This document shows, in pieces, positions 9,526-17,557 of a stretch of 64,000 bases of DNA; within the stretch, counting starts at the first letter, position 1, and each line of letters begins with the position of its first letter. This stretch comes from CAWEBF01 sp963807235. GTDB lineage: Bacteria > Acidobacteriota > Vicinamibacteria > Vicinamibacterales > UBA2999. The stretch spans positions 1 to 64,000 of the forward strand of contig CAWEBF010000004.1 of assembly GCA_963807235.1 (NCBI GenBank), given 5' to 3'. The notes below the pieces were generated by a model, which saw only the letters and a list, made by a program, of their open reading frames with translations, ran no database searches and was not told where the DNA came from. The position numbers were made by a program, and so were the translations under genes.

Positions 9526-10749
9526 ATGTCGACGGCATTCGGCGGCCTCGTGGGACTACTGGCCGGTTTCCTGCTGGGCCTCGGCCTCGCGTTCGTGCCC
9601 ACGCCGGCCACGGCGACGATCGTCGGACTCTTCGCCACGGCCGGCGCGATCTTCATCGATCTCATTCGCATGACGGTGCTGCCGCTGGTCACTTCGCTCC
9701 TCGTCACCAGCCTGGGCTCGGCGGCGGGCTCCAGCGGTCTGGGCCGGGCAGGCGTGCGCGCCGTGATCGCCGGAGCCCTCCTCCTGATCGCCGCCATGAC
9801 GCTGAGCCTCGTCGTGGCGCGGCCGCTGCTGCAGCGGGTGCAGGTGGACCGCGACGCCGCAATAGCGCTGCGCAACTCCTCGACGCCCGCCGAGGCCACG
9901 CCCGGCCCTGGTACGCTGCCGACTGTCGCGCAGTGGGCACGGGAACTGGTGCCGGTCAACGTCATCCGCTCAGCCGCCGACGGCTTGATCCTGCCGGTCG
10001 TGATCTTCGCGGTGCTGTTCGGCTTGGCGCTCGCGAAGGTAGACCCGGCGCGGCGCGACCCGGTGCTGAGCGTCGCCGCCGGCGTCGCCGAGGTGATGCA
10101 GCGGATCGTCGCCGGCCTGCTGCGTGTGGCCCCGGTCGGGATTTTCGCGCTGGCGGTGCCGCTGGCGTCTGGCCTGGGGATGACCGCGGCGGCGGCCGTG
10201 TTCGCCTATATCGGCCTGGTGGTCGGCCTGACCGTGGTTGCGACGCTCCTCCTCTATCCACTCGGCGTGATGGCCGGACGGCTGTCGTGGAGCGCATTCG
10301 CCTCTTACTGCGCTCCGGCTCAGGCAATCGCCTTCACCGCCCGGTCGTCGCTGGCGGCGCTGCCGTCCATGCTCGAATGCGCCGCAAGGGCGGGGTTGCC
10401 GCAGCGCGCAGCCGCGGTGATGCCGATCGCGCTGTCGACCTTTCATTTCGGGGCGGCCATCGCCCAGACGGTCGGCGCGCTGTTCGTGGCGCGGGTGTAC
10501 GACATCGCCCTCACGCCATTTCAGACGGCCTCGATGGCCGTGGCCGTTTTCTTCGCCTCGATTGCCGTGCCCGGCGTCCCGGGCGGCAGCATCATCGCGA
10601 TGGCGCCGGTGCTGCTCAGCGCGGGGCTGCCGCCGGAAGGATTGGGTATCCTGCTGGCGGTAGACGCGGTGCCCGACATGTTCCGCACCACGGCCAACGT
10701 CACCGGCGCGATGACGCTGACGGCCGTCGCGGTGTCCACCGACGACTGA
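9526..10749 (+). CDS. Dicarboxylate/amino acid:cation symporter (DAACS family)
   Basis: A 407-residue integral membrane carrier of the SDF/GltP family that imports C4-dicarboxylates or acidic amino acids with Na+ or H+. Family signatures are visible: DLIRMTVLPLVTSLLV near residue 50, the serine-rich hairpin tip as ARSSLAALPSMLECA, the helix 7 region LSTFHFGAAIAQTVGALF and the substrate-binding helix 8 motif AVDAVPDMFRTTANVTGA. In GltPh the latter reads D-x-x-R-T-x-x-N, and here the Asp, Arg-Thr and Asn are all kept. The usual NMDGT of helix 7 is replaced by HFGAA, so ion coupling may be altered. The SMP-30 gene starts 15 bases after its stop. Confidence 0.85.
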   Translation: MSTAFGGLVGLLAGFLLGLGLAFVPTPATATIVGLFATAGAIFIDLIRMTVLPLVTSLLVTSLGSAAGSSGLGRAGVRAVIAGALLLIAAMTLSLVVARPLLQRVQVDRDAAIALRNSSTPAEATPGPGTLPTVAQWARELVPVNVIRSAADGLILPVVIFAVLFGLALAKVDPARRDPVLSVAAGVAEVMQRIVAGLLRVAPVGIFALAVPLASGLGMTAAAAVFAYIGLVVGLTVVATLLLYPLGVMAGRLSWSAFASYCAPAQAIAFTARSSLAALPSMLECAARAGLPQRAAAVMPIALSTFHFGAAIAQTVGALFVARVYDIALTPFQTASMAVAVFFASIAVPGVPGGSIIAMAPVLLSAGLPPEGLGILLAVDAVPDMFRTTANVTGAMTLTAVAVSTDD

Positions 10750-10764
10750 ACGATCGGAGTGACG

Positions 10765-11859
10765 ATGACGACACCAGCCCGCCGGATTGGCTTCACCCTC
10801 GCCCTGGTCGCCGTGGCGGCCCTCTCGACGTCCCTGCGAGCGCAATGGACGGAGGCCAAGCCGTTCACCATCGAGCGGCTGGACCCCGCGCTCGACGCCA
10901 TCATCGCGCCAAGCGCGAAGCTGGAGACGCTGGGCGATCGCTTCGCCCTCACGGAAGGCCCCGTGTGGGTGGGCGAAGGGGCCAACGGCTACCTGCTGTT
11001 CAGCGACAACGCCGCCAACGTCATCTACAAGTGGGCACCCGGCGTCCCGCTTTCGGTGTTCCTCGAGCGCAGCGGCTTCACCGGTACCGACAACACCAAA
11101 GTGGGCGCGCAGACCGTGATGGGCCGCGTGCCGATCCTGCTGATCGGCTCCAACGGCCTGGCGCTCGATCCGCAAGGCCGACTGGTTGTCACCGCGATGA
11201 ACGACCGCACGGTGTACCGCCTGGAGGCGGACGGCAAGACGCGGACCGTGCTCGCCGACCGCTACGACGGCAAGCGCTTCAACGGCCCCAACGACATCGT
11301 GATCAAGTCGAACGGCGCCGTCTACTTTACCGACACGGTGTGGGGCCTCCGCGGCGCGGCCAACGACCCGGCACGGGAGCTGCCCTACAGCGGGTTCTTT
11401 CTGATCAAGGACGGCAAGGTGACGCTGCTCGGCGGCGATCGCGACGCGCCCGGCATGTTTCCCAACGGCATCACGCTGTCACCCGACGAGCGGTATCTGT
11501 ATGTCACCGCCGGCGGCCGGCGGACCATACGCTACGACATCCTGCCGGACGACACGGTGGCCAACGGACGCCTGTTCGTGGAACACGGCTCTGACGGCAT
11601 GCGCGTGGACACGCGCGGCAACCTCTATACGACGAGCGGCGGCACCCCGGGCGTCGTCCAGATCAACTCGCCGGAGGGCAAGCCGCTCGGACGCCTGCAC
11701 ATGCCGATCTACGCGGGGGAACCGCCGCCGCGGCCGTGCGCGACCAACGTGGCCTTCGGAGATGCCGACGACCGTGGTCTCTACATCACCGCGTGCACCC
11801 ACCTGTTCAAGGTGCGGGTGCTGCAAGCAGGCGTGCGTCCGGGGCGCCGGGTCGGCTGA
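10765..11859 (+). CDS. Exported SMP-30/gluconolactonase-family protein
   Basis: 364 residues with a signal peptide (cleavage after LRAQ) and a six-bladed beta-propeller of the SMP-30 family. Expected metal-binding and active-site residues are visible: Glu in LTEGPVWVGE, Asn-Asp in RFNGPNDIVIKSNGAVYFTD and Asp in ITLSPDERYLYVTAGG. Members hydrolyse sugar lactones or related esters in the periplasm. The start at 10765 is preceded by GGAG; an in-frame GTG at 10759 is the alternative. It probably forms an operon with the symporter just upstream, which would couple lactone opening to acid uptake (inference). Confidence 0.85.
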   Translation: MTTPARRIGFTLALVAVAALSTSLRAQWTEAKPFTIERLDPALDAIIAPSAKLETLGDRFALTEGPVWVGEGANGYLLFSDNAANVIYKWAPGVPLSVFLERSGFTGTDNTKVGAQTVMGRVPILLIGSNGLALDPQGRLVVTAMNDRTVYRLEADGKTRTVLADRYDGKRFNGPNDIVIKSNGAVYFTDTVWGLRGAANDPARELPYSGFFLIKDGKVTLLGGDRDAPGMFPNGITLSPDERYLYVTAGGRRTIRYDILPDDTVANGRLFVEHGSDGMRVDTRGNLYTTSGGTPGVVQINSPEGKPLGRLHMPIYAGEPPPRPCATNVAFGDADDRGLYITACTHLFKVRVLQAGVRPGRRVG

Positions 11860-11916
11860 TTTGAGGGTGTCGGGCGCATTTAGGCCCGACCCCAAAGTGC
11901 CTGGAATACAGAATCG
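11849..11916 (-). repeat. REP-like element, copy B
   Basis: On the minus strand: GATTC-TGTATTCC followed by the core TTTGGGGTCGGGCCTAAA (about 11879-11896). An arm GGGTCGG (11849-11855) pairs with CCGACCC (11886-11892), so the end of the SMP-30 transcript could fold into a terminator. Orientation is opposite to copy A. It overlaps the last codons of the SMP-30 gene. The rest of the gap up to the gene at 12067 shows no further structure. Confidence 0.65.
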
Positions 11917-12066
11917 TCAGTCAGGTGCGCCGAAAGCTAGTTCATCTCCGTTGACACCCGTGGTGTCGCCACACAAGATACGCATGAGCTTAATTGCTGA
12001 GCTTGCCCAGCTTTTCGGCCGTTAGGCCGGGGCCCGTCATACCACCTCCGTCAAGGAGATCAGCTC

Positions 12067-13561
12067 ATGGTTCGTACCACGCTCCCCCTGCTGGCGGTCG
12101 CCGCCGTGGTTGCGCTTTTCGTCCCCGGAACTGCCTCGGGGCAGACGACCTTGAACCAGACCACGTGCGTCCCGACCGGAGGATTATCACCACAAAACTG
12201 TCTGGACGCCGCCGGTTTCAAACAATCCATCACGGTCACGTGCCCTTCGAGCATCAACAATGCGCTGGCGTCGATTACAGACCGCAACGGTCCGAATCGC
12301 ATCATCATCAGCGGCTCCTGCCAGCAACAAGTTACTGTCACCGGTCACAACCGCCTCACATTCGAAGGACCCGCGACGATGACGCGCGGATGGAGCTTCA
12401 ACAACTCGACGACTATCACCCTCAAGTCCCTGACCTTCGACCTTGCAACGGCCCCCGGCCAGAATATTTCCTTGAACGTCTCCAACGTGATTCTGGACGG
12501 GACGACGATCCAGAATTCGCAGAATTCCGACTCGGCCGTTGCTCTGCGGGGAAACAGTACGCTGAGCGGCTCCGCCACTGCGCACAGCACGATTACCGGA
12601 AATGTCGGGAGGGGCGTCGATATCAGCGCCGGGTCGGTGTTCAACGCCCTGAACATCACCATCAGCAACAACCAGCGGCAGGGTATCCACGTCAGGGGAG
12701 CGCTGAATCTCTTGACCAGCGTTGGGGTTTTGGAGACACCAGTCGATGTCTCGTTCAATGACAATGAAGGCATCGAGACCGAAGGCGGGATCATCCAGAC
12801 GTTCGGCGGCGGAAGCGCGCAGATTCACCTCCACGACAACGGCGGGAACGGCTTGTCCGTCGGTGGTGGTTTCGCCAACCTCGAGGGCAACGTCCTGATT
12901 GAGAACAACGGCGACGGTGACACTCCCGGTGCAAGTGACTGTAGGCGGAGGCCTGTTGACGTTCGGGGGAGGAAACGCCGTCATCGATGGCCTGATTTTC
13001 GTCTTTCGCGGCAGCCTTTTCCTTGGAAGCGGCGGTCCGATGACCCATACCGGCGGTGTAGAGCTCGTTGTAGGGTCTATGGTGGGGGTGAACGGGGGAA
13101 GCACGGTGGACGGCATGACCTGCGACACCACCTCGTGGGTGATGAATTTCGATGGAGAAGCGACCATCACCAACAGTACCTGTCCACTCGACGAGCCGAC
13201 TGGCGCTGAGGGTCCGCAAGGGCCTCCTGGACCGCAAGGAGAGCAGGGAGTTCAGGGGGTTCAGGGTATTCAGGGTATTCAGGGACCGATCGGCCCGCCC
13301 GGAGTATCCGGCCACCAGGTTGTCGTCACTTCGGTCGTCCAGACTCTCGCAAAGGACGCCCAGGTCACGATCGGCAGCCTCTGCCCGCTAGGCAAGGCGA
13401 TATTCGGCGGCGGCGCTGGGGCCACGAACCCGGAGTTCACCGTCGTGTCGAGCGTCCCGGAAACATCGCCGCAGCAGCGATGGGCGGCAACGGTCAGGAG
13501 CAACGCCAACAACCAGACCGGCACGATCACCGTGCACGCGATCTGCGGCGTCGTCCAGTAG
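12067..13561 (+). pseudogene. Beta-helix surface protein with collagen-like segment, one frameshift
   Basis: Signal peptide (MVRTTLPLLAVAAVVALFVPGTASGQ), then about 270 residues of short Asn/Thr-rich repeats (SNVILDGTTIQNSQNSDSAV, ISNNQRQGIHVRGA, DNEGIETEGG, DNGGNGLSVG) typical of a right-handed parallel beta-helix. After a frame change near 12905-12912 the sequence goes on with TVGGGLLTFGGGNAVIDG, then twelve Gly-X-Y triplets (13204-13310, e.g. GPQGPPGPQGEQGVQGVQG) and a globular tail ending HAICGVVQ. This is a cell-surface or secreted adhesin-like design. The Gly-X-Y DNA holds near-identical 9-base repeats, a plausible slippage site. Both frames look fully coding, so the break is recent or an assembly indel. 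Confidence 0.75.
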
Positions 13562-13586
13562 GGGCGAGTTCTGACGTCCAGACGAC

Positions 13587-13611
13587 CTCCCGAGGCTTCG
13601 CGCCTCGGGAG
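13587..13611. terminator. Bidirectional terminator hairpin
   Basis: CTCCCGAGGC (13587-13596) and GCCTCGGGAG (13602-13611) form a perfect 10-bp stem with a TTCGC loop between the convergent genes ending at 13561 (+) and 13613 (-). It lacks a strong U-run, as is usual in GC-rich genomes. Confidence 0.6.
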
Positions 13612-13612
13612 A

Positions 13613-14149
13613 TCAGATGCGGTGCTCGGTCATGGCCAGCGTCAGCGTCTGCTGGCCAAGAGACACGTAGACGTGGCCCGCGGACACCGAGACGGCGAGC
13701 GACACTCGCCGATCCAGTAACGCGCCCAACGCCTCGACCTCCCCTTTGTCGAACGCGCGGATCGGGATCTCAGCGGCGCGGTGGATTTTGGCGCCGGCCA
13801 GCTGACCCAGCAGCTGTCGCGTGTCGCGATGCGTGTAGACGGCGACGCGGCCCGCCAGCTTCATGCCGCGGTGCAGCCGGTTCGCATCCGGCATCCCCAC
13901 TTCGATCCAGGCAGTCGTCCGGCCCGTGAGATCCCGTACGAGCAGCGCCGGCTCGTCGCCAGACGACACGCCCTCGGTCAGTTCTATGCCGTCCTGGAAC
14001 TCCAGGCAGTAGGCCAGCACCCGCACCACCATGTACTCAACCGTCTCGGAAGGGTGCCGCGCGACGCGCAGGCTCAGCGTTTCGAACACGCCGCGGTCCA
14101 TGTCGGACAGGTCGATGCTGAAGGTGTAGATCGTCGCCGTCTGTGCCAC
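13613..14149 (-). CDS. yaeQ: YaeQ family protein
   Basis: 178 residues, the usual YaeQ length. Family landmarks are all present: ATIYTFSIDLSDMDRGVFE at the start, LRVARHPSETVEYMVVRVLA, EFQDGIELTEGVSSGDEP, WIEVGMPDANRLHRGMKLAG and VAVYTHR. YaeQ proteins have a PD-(D/E)xK nuclease-like fold; Escherichia YaeQ was reported to suppress an rfaH defect, and the biochemical role is unsettled. The start codon is a GTG at 14149. It faces away from the gene at 14167 with only 17 bases between the two starts, so its promoter must lie within the neighbouring reading frame. Confidence 0.9.
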   Translation of the reverse strand: MAQTATIYTFSIDLSDMDRGVFETLSLRVARHPSETVEYMVVRVLAYCLEFQDGIELTEGVSSGDEPALLVRDLTGRTTAWIEVGMPDANRLHRGMKLAGRVAVYTHRDTRQLLGQLAGAKIHRAAEIPIRAFDKGEVEALGALLDRRVSLAVSVSAGHVYVSLGQQTLTLAMTEHRI

Positions 14150-14154
14150 GGGCG

Positions 14155-14160
14155 TATACT
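14155..14160 (+). promoter_or_regulatory. -10 box of a leaderless promoter
   Basis: TATACT followed by six bases and then the ATG at 14167, so transcription would start at or next to the A of the start codon. No Shine-Dalgarno can fit. No good -35 hexamer is present 17 bases upstream. It is one of a set of similar sites in the window. Confidence 0.6.
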
Positions 14161-14166
14161 ACGCGC

Positions 14167-14970
14167 ATGGATACGAGCCTCTCCCGGCGTGATTTTCTCA
14201 AGGCTGGCGGGGTTGCCGCCGCGACCGCCGCGCTGGGCTCGACCGCCGTCGAGGCCGCCGAGCCGACGCTGGGCCTGATTTTCCCGCCGCTCAACTATCC
14301 GATCCCGCCGGACGCCATGCGCCTCTATCCGAAGGGCGTGCGCTTCATCAGCAACGGCGTGGGCCTGCCGGGCGGCATGACCATCGAAGGCTACGAAGAG
14401 GCCATCCCCCGCGTGCTGCCGATGGCCAAGCAGCTGGCGGAACAGGGCGCGGACGTCGTCTCCGTCTTTGGATCGTCGCTGACCTTCTACAAGGGCCGCA
14501 AGTTCCACGAGGACCTGATCGCGCAGGTGGCGAAGGCGACGGGCAAGATCGCCACGACGCAGAGCGCCGGCCTGCTCGACGGCCTGAAGACGATCAACGC
14601 GAAGCGCGTCGCCGTGGCCACCGCCTACACCGACGAAGTGACCGCGCGCCTGAAGGTCTTCCTCGAGGAGCACGGCTACGTGGTGACGTCCACGCAAGGC
14701 CTGGGCTTCGTGTCCATTCCGGACGGTGCGGCCACCCACGACATCCTGTTTCAGTTGGGCGTGGCGTGCTATGGCCGCTCGCAGAAGGCCGACGCGCTCG
14801 TGTTGTCGTGCGGCCGGCTGAATACCCTCGACCTGCTGGCGCCGCTCGAGGGCAACATCCGCGTGCCCGTCGTGTCGTCCACGCCGCACGGCCTGATGAA
14901 CGGCGTGCGGCTGCTCAAGCGCGTGAGCCCGAAGGCCAAGGGCTTCGGGACGGTGTTCGCAAGGGCGTAG
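14167..14970 (+). CDS. Tat-exported arylmalonate decarboxylase / Asp-Glu racemase family enzyme
   Basis: 267 residues. A twin-arginine signal (SRRDFLKAGGVAAATAALG) precedes a domain that aligns along its length with bacterial arylmalonate decarboxylase. GLIFPPLNYPIPPDAMRLYP matches the substrate loop, VVSVFGSSLTFYKG places Gly102 at the position of the AMDase Gly74, and LVLSCGRLNTLD places Cys215 at the position of the catalytic Cys188. One-cysteine members decarboxylate or racemise without a cofactor; maleate isomerases in the family have two cysteines. Here I see only the C-terminal one, which favours decarboxylase-type chemistry on an unknown substrate. Export through Tat is unusual for this normally cytoplasmic family. 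The start looks leaderless. Confidence 0.8.
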   Translation: MDTSLSRRDFLKAGGVAAATAALGSTAVEAAEPTLGLIFPPLNYPIPPDAMRLYPKGVRFISNGVGLPGGMTIEGYEEAIPRVLPMAKQLAEQGADVVSVFGSSLTFYKGRKFHEDLIAQVAKATGKIATTQSAGLLDGLKTINAKRVAVATAYTDEVTARLKVFLEEHGYVVTSTQGLGFVSIPDGAATHDILFQLGVACYGRSQKADALVLSCGRLNTLDLLAPLEGNIRVPVVSSTPHGLMNGVRLLKRVSPKAKGFGTVFARA

Positions 14971-14991
14971 CGGCTCCCTCTCCCGCGCGGG

Positions 14992-16033
14992 CTACGCGGG
15001 CGCGTGCTCCGTGCGCCCGTCGGCGTGGCGCGCAAACCGGCCCTCTTCGCGAGGGAACACGGGCGCATTCTCCGCGAACGGCCAGCCGCCGAACTGCGTG
15101 CGCCGGTAATCGGCGAACGCCTCCTCCAGTTCCGAGCGCGTGTTCATGACGAACGGGCCATGCTGCGCCACGGGCTCGGCGATCGGACGCCCCTGCAACA
15201 GCAGGATCTCCACGGGGCCGTCCACGGCCTGAATCTCAACGTCTTCGTTGGCCTGGATCTCGGATCGCCGCGGGGCATGGCACGTGCGTCTCGCCGACGC
15301 GCAGCGCCCGGCCGGAGAACGCGTGCAACGTGCGTGCGGTGTGCGCCCCGTCGGCCGCGGGCACAGTCCACGTAGCGCCGTCGGCGAGCGCAATCGACCA
15401 GATCGCGACGTCGGCTTCCTCGCGCGCCGCCCACGAGTTGGGAGGCGGGGCCAGCGGGGTGACGCCGCTCAGCGGCCCGGCGATCACCGTGACCACGACC
15501 GATCGCCCCTGCGCGTCTGTTGTGCGCAGGCGCGGGATATCGCCGTCCCAGAGCATCGTGAAGTAGGGCTCGACCAGCTTGTCGCGTGCGGGCAGGTTGA
15601 GCCAGATCTGAAAGAGCTCCAGCCGGTTGGGGCCTTTGGGGTCGAGCAGCGGAAACATCTCGGAGTGCACTACCCCGGCGCCGGCCGTCAGCCACTGCAC
15701 GTCGCCCATCCCGAAGCGTGCCGTGGCGCCCAGCGAATCGGAGTGATCGATGTAGCCGGTTCGCACGATCGTCACGGTCTCGAAGCCCCGGTGGGGATGC
15801 TGCGGGAAGCCCGGCACCACGTCGCCGTGATACATCCGCCAGCCGTCCTTGCCTTCGAAGTCGGCTCCGATCGCCCGCCCCGCCAGCGACGCGGCCGGCC
15901 CCAACTGCTCGTTGCCCGCTGGAAAGTCGTCGATGTGGTGAACGCAGAACAGGAAGGGGTCGGCGGTCTGCCAGCGGCTGCCCAATGGGCTTACCTGGAT
16001 GATGGGGTTGGCCATTCGTTCACGGTACGCCAT
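14992..16033 (-). pseudogene. Pirin family protein, one frameshift
   Basis: Pirins are bicupin metalloproteins. The N-terminal cupin keeps the metal ligands: two histidines in FPQHPHRGFETVTIV, and His and Glu in GAGVVHSEMFPL. The reading frame is intact to about 15268; the C-terminal cupin continues in another frame (EIQANEDVEIQAVDG... FGGWPFAENAPVF) to a stop at 14992. The total of about 340 residues is longer than the usual 230-300. ATGs at 16033 and 16015 both fit; both lie downstream of the palindrome at 16044-16060, which is a likely operator. Some pirins have quercetinase activity, others act as redox-responsive regulators. The frameshift could be an assembly indel. Confidence 0.75.
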
Positions 16034-16043
16034 CTCCTGCGGA

Positions 16044-16060
16044 TGTCTCAACGTGAGACA
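16044..16060. promoter_or_regulatory. Perfect 7-3-7 palindrome upstream of pirin
   Basis: TGTCTCA-ACG-TGAGACA, an exact inverted repeat ending 11 bases from the nearer pirin start (16033). Its size and symmetry suit a dimeric helix-turn-helix repressor. The remaining gap up to 16255 shows no other structure apart from the Shine-Dalgarno of the + strand gene. Confidence 0.55.
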
Positions 16061-16255
16061 TTTTTCAGTCATTTGTTGAGTAGGCATCGACACGCCATGC
16101 TGATAGACTTCGCCGGTTCGTTTACAGGGACGGGCTCGGCGGGCGTCCCTGGCCGTGCCTGACTGCGGGGATCAGACCGGTGTCACCACCGACCGAGCGG
16201 GGAGATAGTGTGCCCTGCCGGTCGCGTCGTGATCGCACCGAGGAGGAGATCCTCT

Positions 16256-16840
16256 ATGGAGAGAACTTCACGCAGGAACTTGCTGCGCGCAGTCGCGGCC
16301 GGCGGAGCTGCAGCTGCCGGCATCGGCGTCGCGCTGCGCACGGGCATCTCGAGCAATCCTGCCGCGCAGGGCCTCGGCCACTCGCACGGCCTGAGCGACG
16401 CCCCGACGGGCCCCCTGGGCAACGCGACCGTCAGTTTCGGTCACTGGAGAATCGATCCGCCGTGGGATCGGATGACTCAGCCGCCGCTCCCCGAAAGGAA
16501 CGTCCACTTCATCACGCCGAACGAGGTAAAAATCAAGGCCGGCGGGGGTGTCAGCTTCATCATCGCGGGTCTGCACCAGGTGCAGGTGTTCGCGGACGGC
16601 ATGCAGCCGGGCGACATCAACACCTCCCTGACCACGCCCATGACGGGACCGGCTCCGTTCACGGGCCTGCCGCTCATCAACGACCCGAATGGCCGCCTCT
16701 ATCGTGGGCCCGACCCAAGCCTGTTGCCGCTGGACCGTGTCGAGGTGGTGAACTTCCCCCACCCCGGCGTCTATCTCGTGATCTGCGGCTTCCTATTCCA
16801 CTTCCAGGACCTCATGCACGGGTACGTCCGAGTCGTATAG
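16256..16840 (+). CDS. Tat-exported cupredoxin-like copper protein
   Basis: 194 residues. A twin-arginine signal (ERTSRRNLLRAVAAGGAAAAG) leads into a plastocyanin-like domain. The four type 1 copper ligands can be picked out: His in IIAGLHQVQVFADG, then Cys, His and Met in CGFLFHFQDLMHGYVRV (C-x4-H-x4-M). Export through Tat fits a protein that folds with its metal inside the cell. It probably carries electrons in the periplasm. The start is supported by AGGAGGAG about 8 bases upstream of the ATG at 16256. A strong terminator follows. Confidence 0.85.
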   Translation: MERTSRRNLLRAVAAGGAAAAGIGVALRTGISSNPAAQGLGHSHGLSDAPTGPLGNATVSFGHWRIDPPWDRMTQPPLPERNVHFITPNEVKIKAGGGVSFIIAGLHQVQVFADGMQPGDINTSLTTPMTGPAPFTGLPLINDPNGRLYRGPDPSLLPLDRVEVVNFPHPGVYLVICGFLFHFQDLMHGYVRVV

Positions 16841-16851
16841 CCACACTGAGG

Positions 16852-16882
16852 GGCCCGACCGGGTCGGGCCTCTCTCCCTCCC
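16852..16882 (+). terminator. Rho-independent terminator
   Basis: GGCCCGA (16852-16858) pairs with TCGGGCC (16864-16870) around CCGGG, extended by outer G-C pairs and followed by a pyrimidine-rich tail TCTCTCCCTCCCT. It ends the cupredoxin transcript. Confidence 0.7.
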
Positions 16883-16911
16883 TACACGGCGCGCGCAACC
16901 ATCCCGACAGA

Positions 16912-16967
16912 CTAGCGAGGCTCTGCCTCGCTAGTGTCCTGTGTTTGATTGCCCGGCTTCGCCGGGC
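16912..16967 (+). repeat. Double stem-loop element, copy 1
   Basis: Stem 1 is CTAGCGAGGC/GCCTCGCTAG with loop TCT (16912-16934). A 16-base spacer TGTCCTGTGTTTGATT follows. Stem 2 is GCCCGGC/GCCGGGC with loop TTC (16951-16967). The same two-hairpin plan, with compensatory changes in both stems, recurs at 20488-20543 and 39343-39398 in the same orientation. It lies after the terminator and ends 18 bases before the next ATG. Confidence 0.8.
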
Positions 16968-16985
16968 GGGAGGCCGCGCAGCACG

Positions 16986-17537
16986 ATGACACACGTGATC
17001 ACTCGGATTTGCACGCTGGCACTAGTGGCCGGGGCGCTATTGTCGGCGTCGTGCGGCATGGCCGACACCGAGGCCACCGCCGCGGCGGCACACGCGAAGG
17101 CCCGGGAGAGCTGGAAGCTGACGCTCGACGGTGCGGAGCCGCTGGCGCTCGAGCGCATGGACATCTATCTGGTCGAGGACGACAGCGATCCGGAGGTGTT
17201 CAAATTGTACGGCGACGAGGTGACGCTCGTCGGAGTCTTCCCCACCAGTCTCCACGTCGGCTACGAGGAGGAGCTGTCGCGGCTGATCGGCAAGTCCATT
17301 GCGCTCGACGCCGAGGGCGGCGACCCGAGGGAACCGGAGTCCGCGTACGTGACGGTGGATGGCGCACGGCTTTCGGTGGTGGGCGGCAGCCTCACGTTCG
17401 AGAAGCTGACCGGCAAGTGGGACGGCGACGACGGCGACAAGACGCTGTGGGGCACGGTGGAACTCGAGGTCGAAGGCGACGACGGCGCCAGGACCCTTCG
17501 CGGGAGGTTCGCGGTTCACGCCGTGACCTGGGGATAG
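16986..17537 (+). CDS. Probable lipoprotein of unknown function
   Basis: 183 residues with a hydrophobic leader ending in a cysteine (ALVAGALLSASC-GMAD), read as a lipoprotein signal although the lipobox is not ideal. The mature part is acidic and beta-rich (DIYLVEDDSDPEVFKLYGDE, TGKWDGDDGDKTLWGTVELE) with no known motif. The ATG at 16986 is 18 bases past the double stem-loop element and has only a weak ribosome site. It is followed after 20 bases by the LVIVD lipoprotein gene, so the two are probably co-transcribed. Confidence 0.65.
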   Translation: MTHVITRICTLALVAGALLSASCGMADTEATAAAAHAKARESWKLTLDGAEPLALERMDIYLVEDDSDPEVFKLYGDEVTLVGVFPTSLHVGYEEELSRLIGKSIALDAEGGDPREPESAYVTVDGARLSVVGGSLTFEKLTGKWDGDDGDKTLWGTVELEVEGDDGARTLRGRFAVHAVTWG

Positions 17538-17557
17538 AACGGCAGTAAGCTGGGCGC

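Noticed and set aside
13204..13310. A true eukaryotic-type collagen
   Set aside because: Only about twelve Gly-X-Y triplets in a bacterial surface-protein setting; bacterial collagen-like stalks explain it.
16083..16161. Small plus-strand gene upstream of the cupredoxin
   Set aside because: A 26-codon frame with no ribosome site or protein-like features, overlapping the pirin promoter region.
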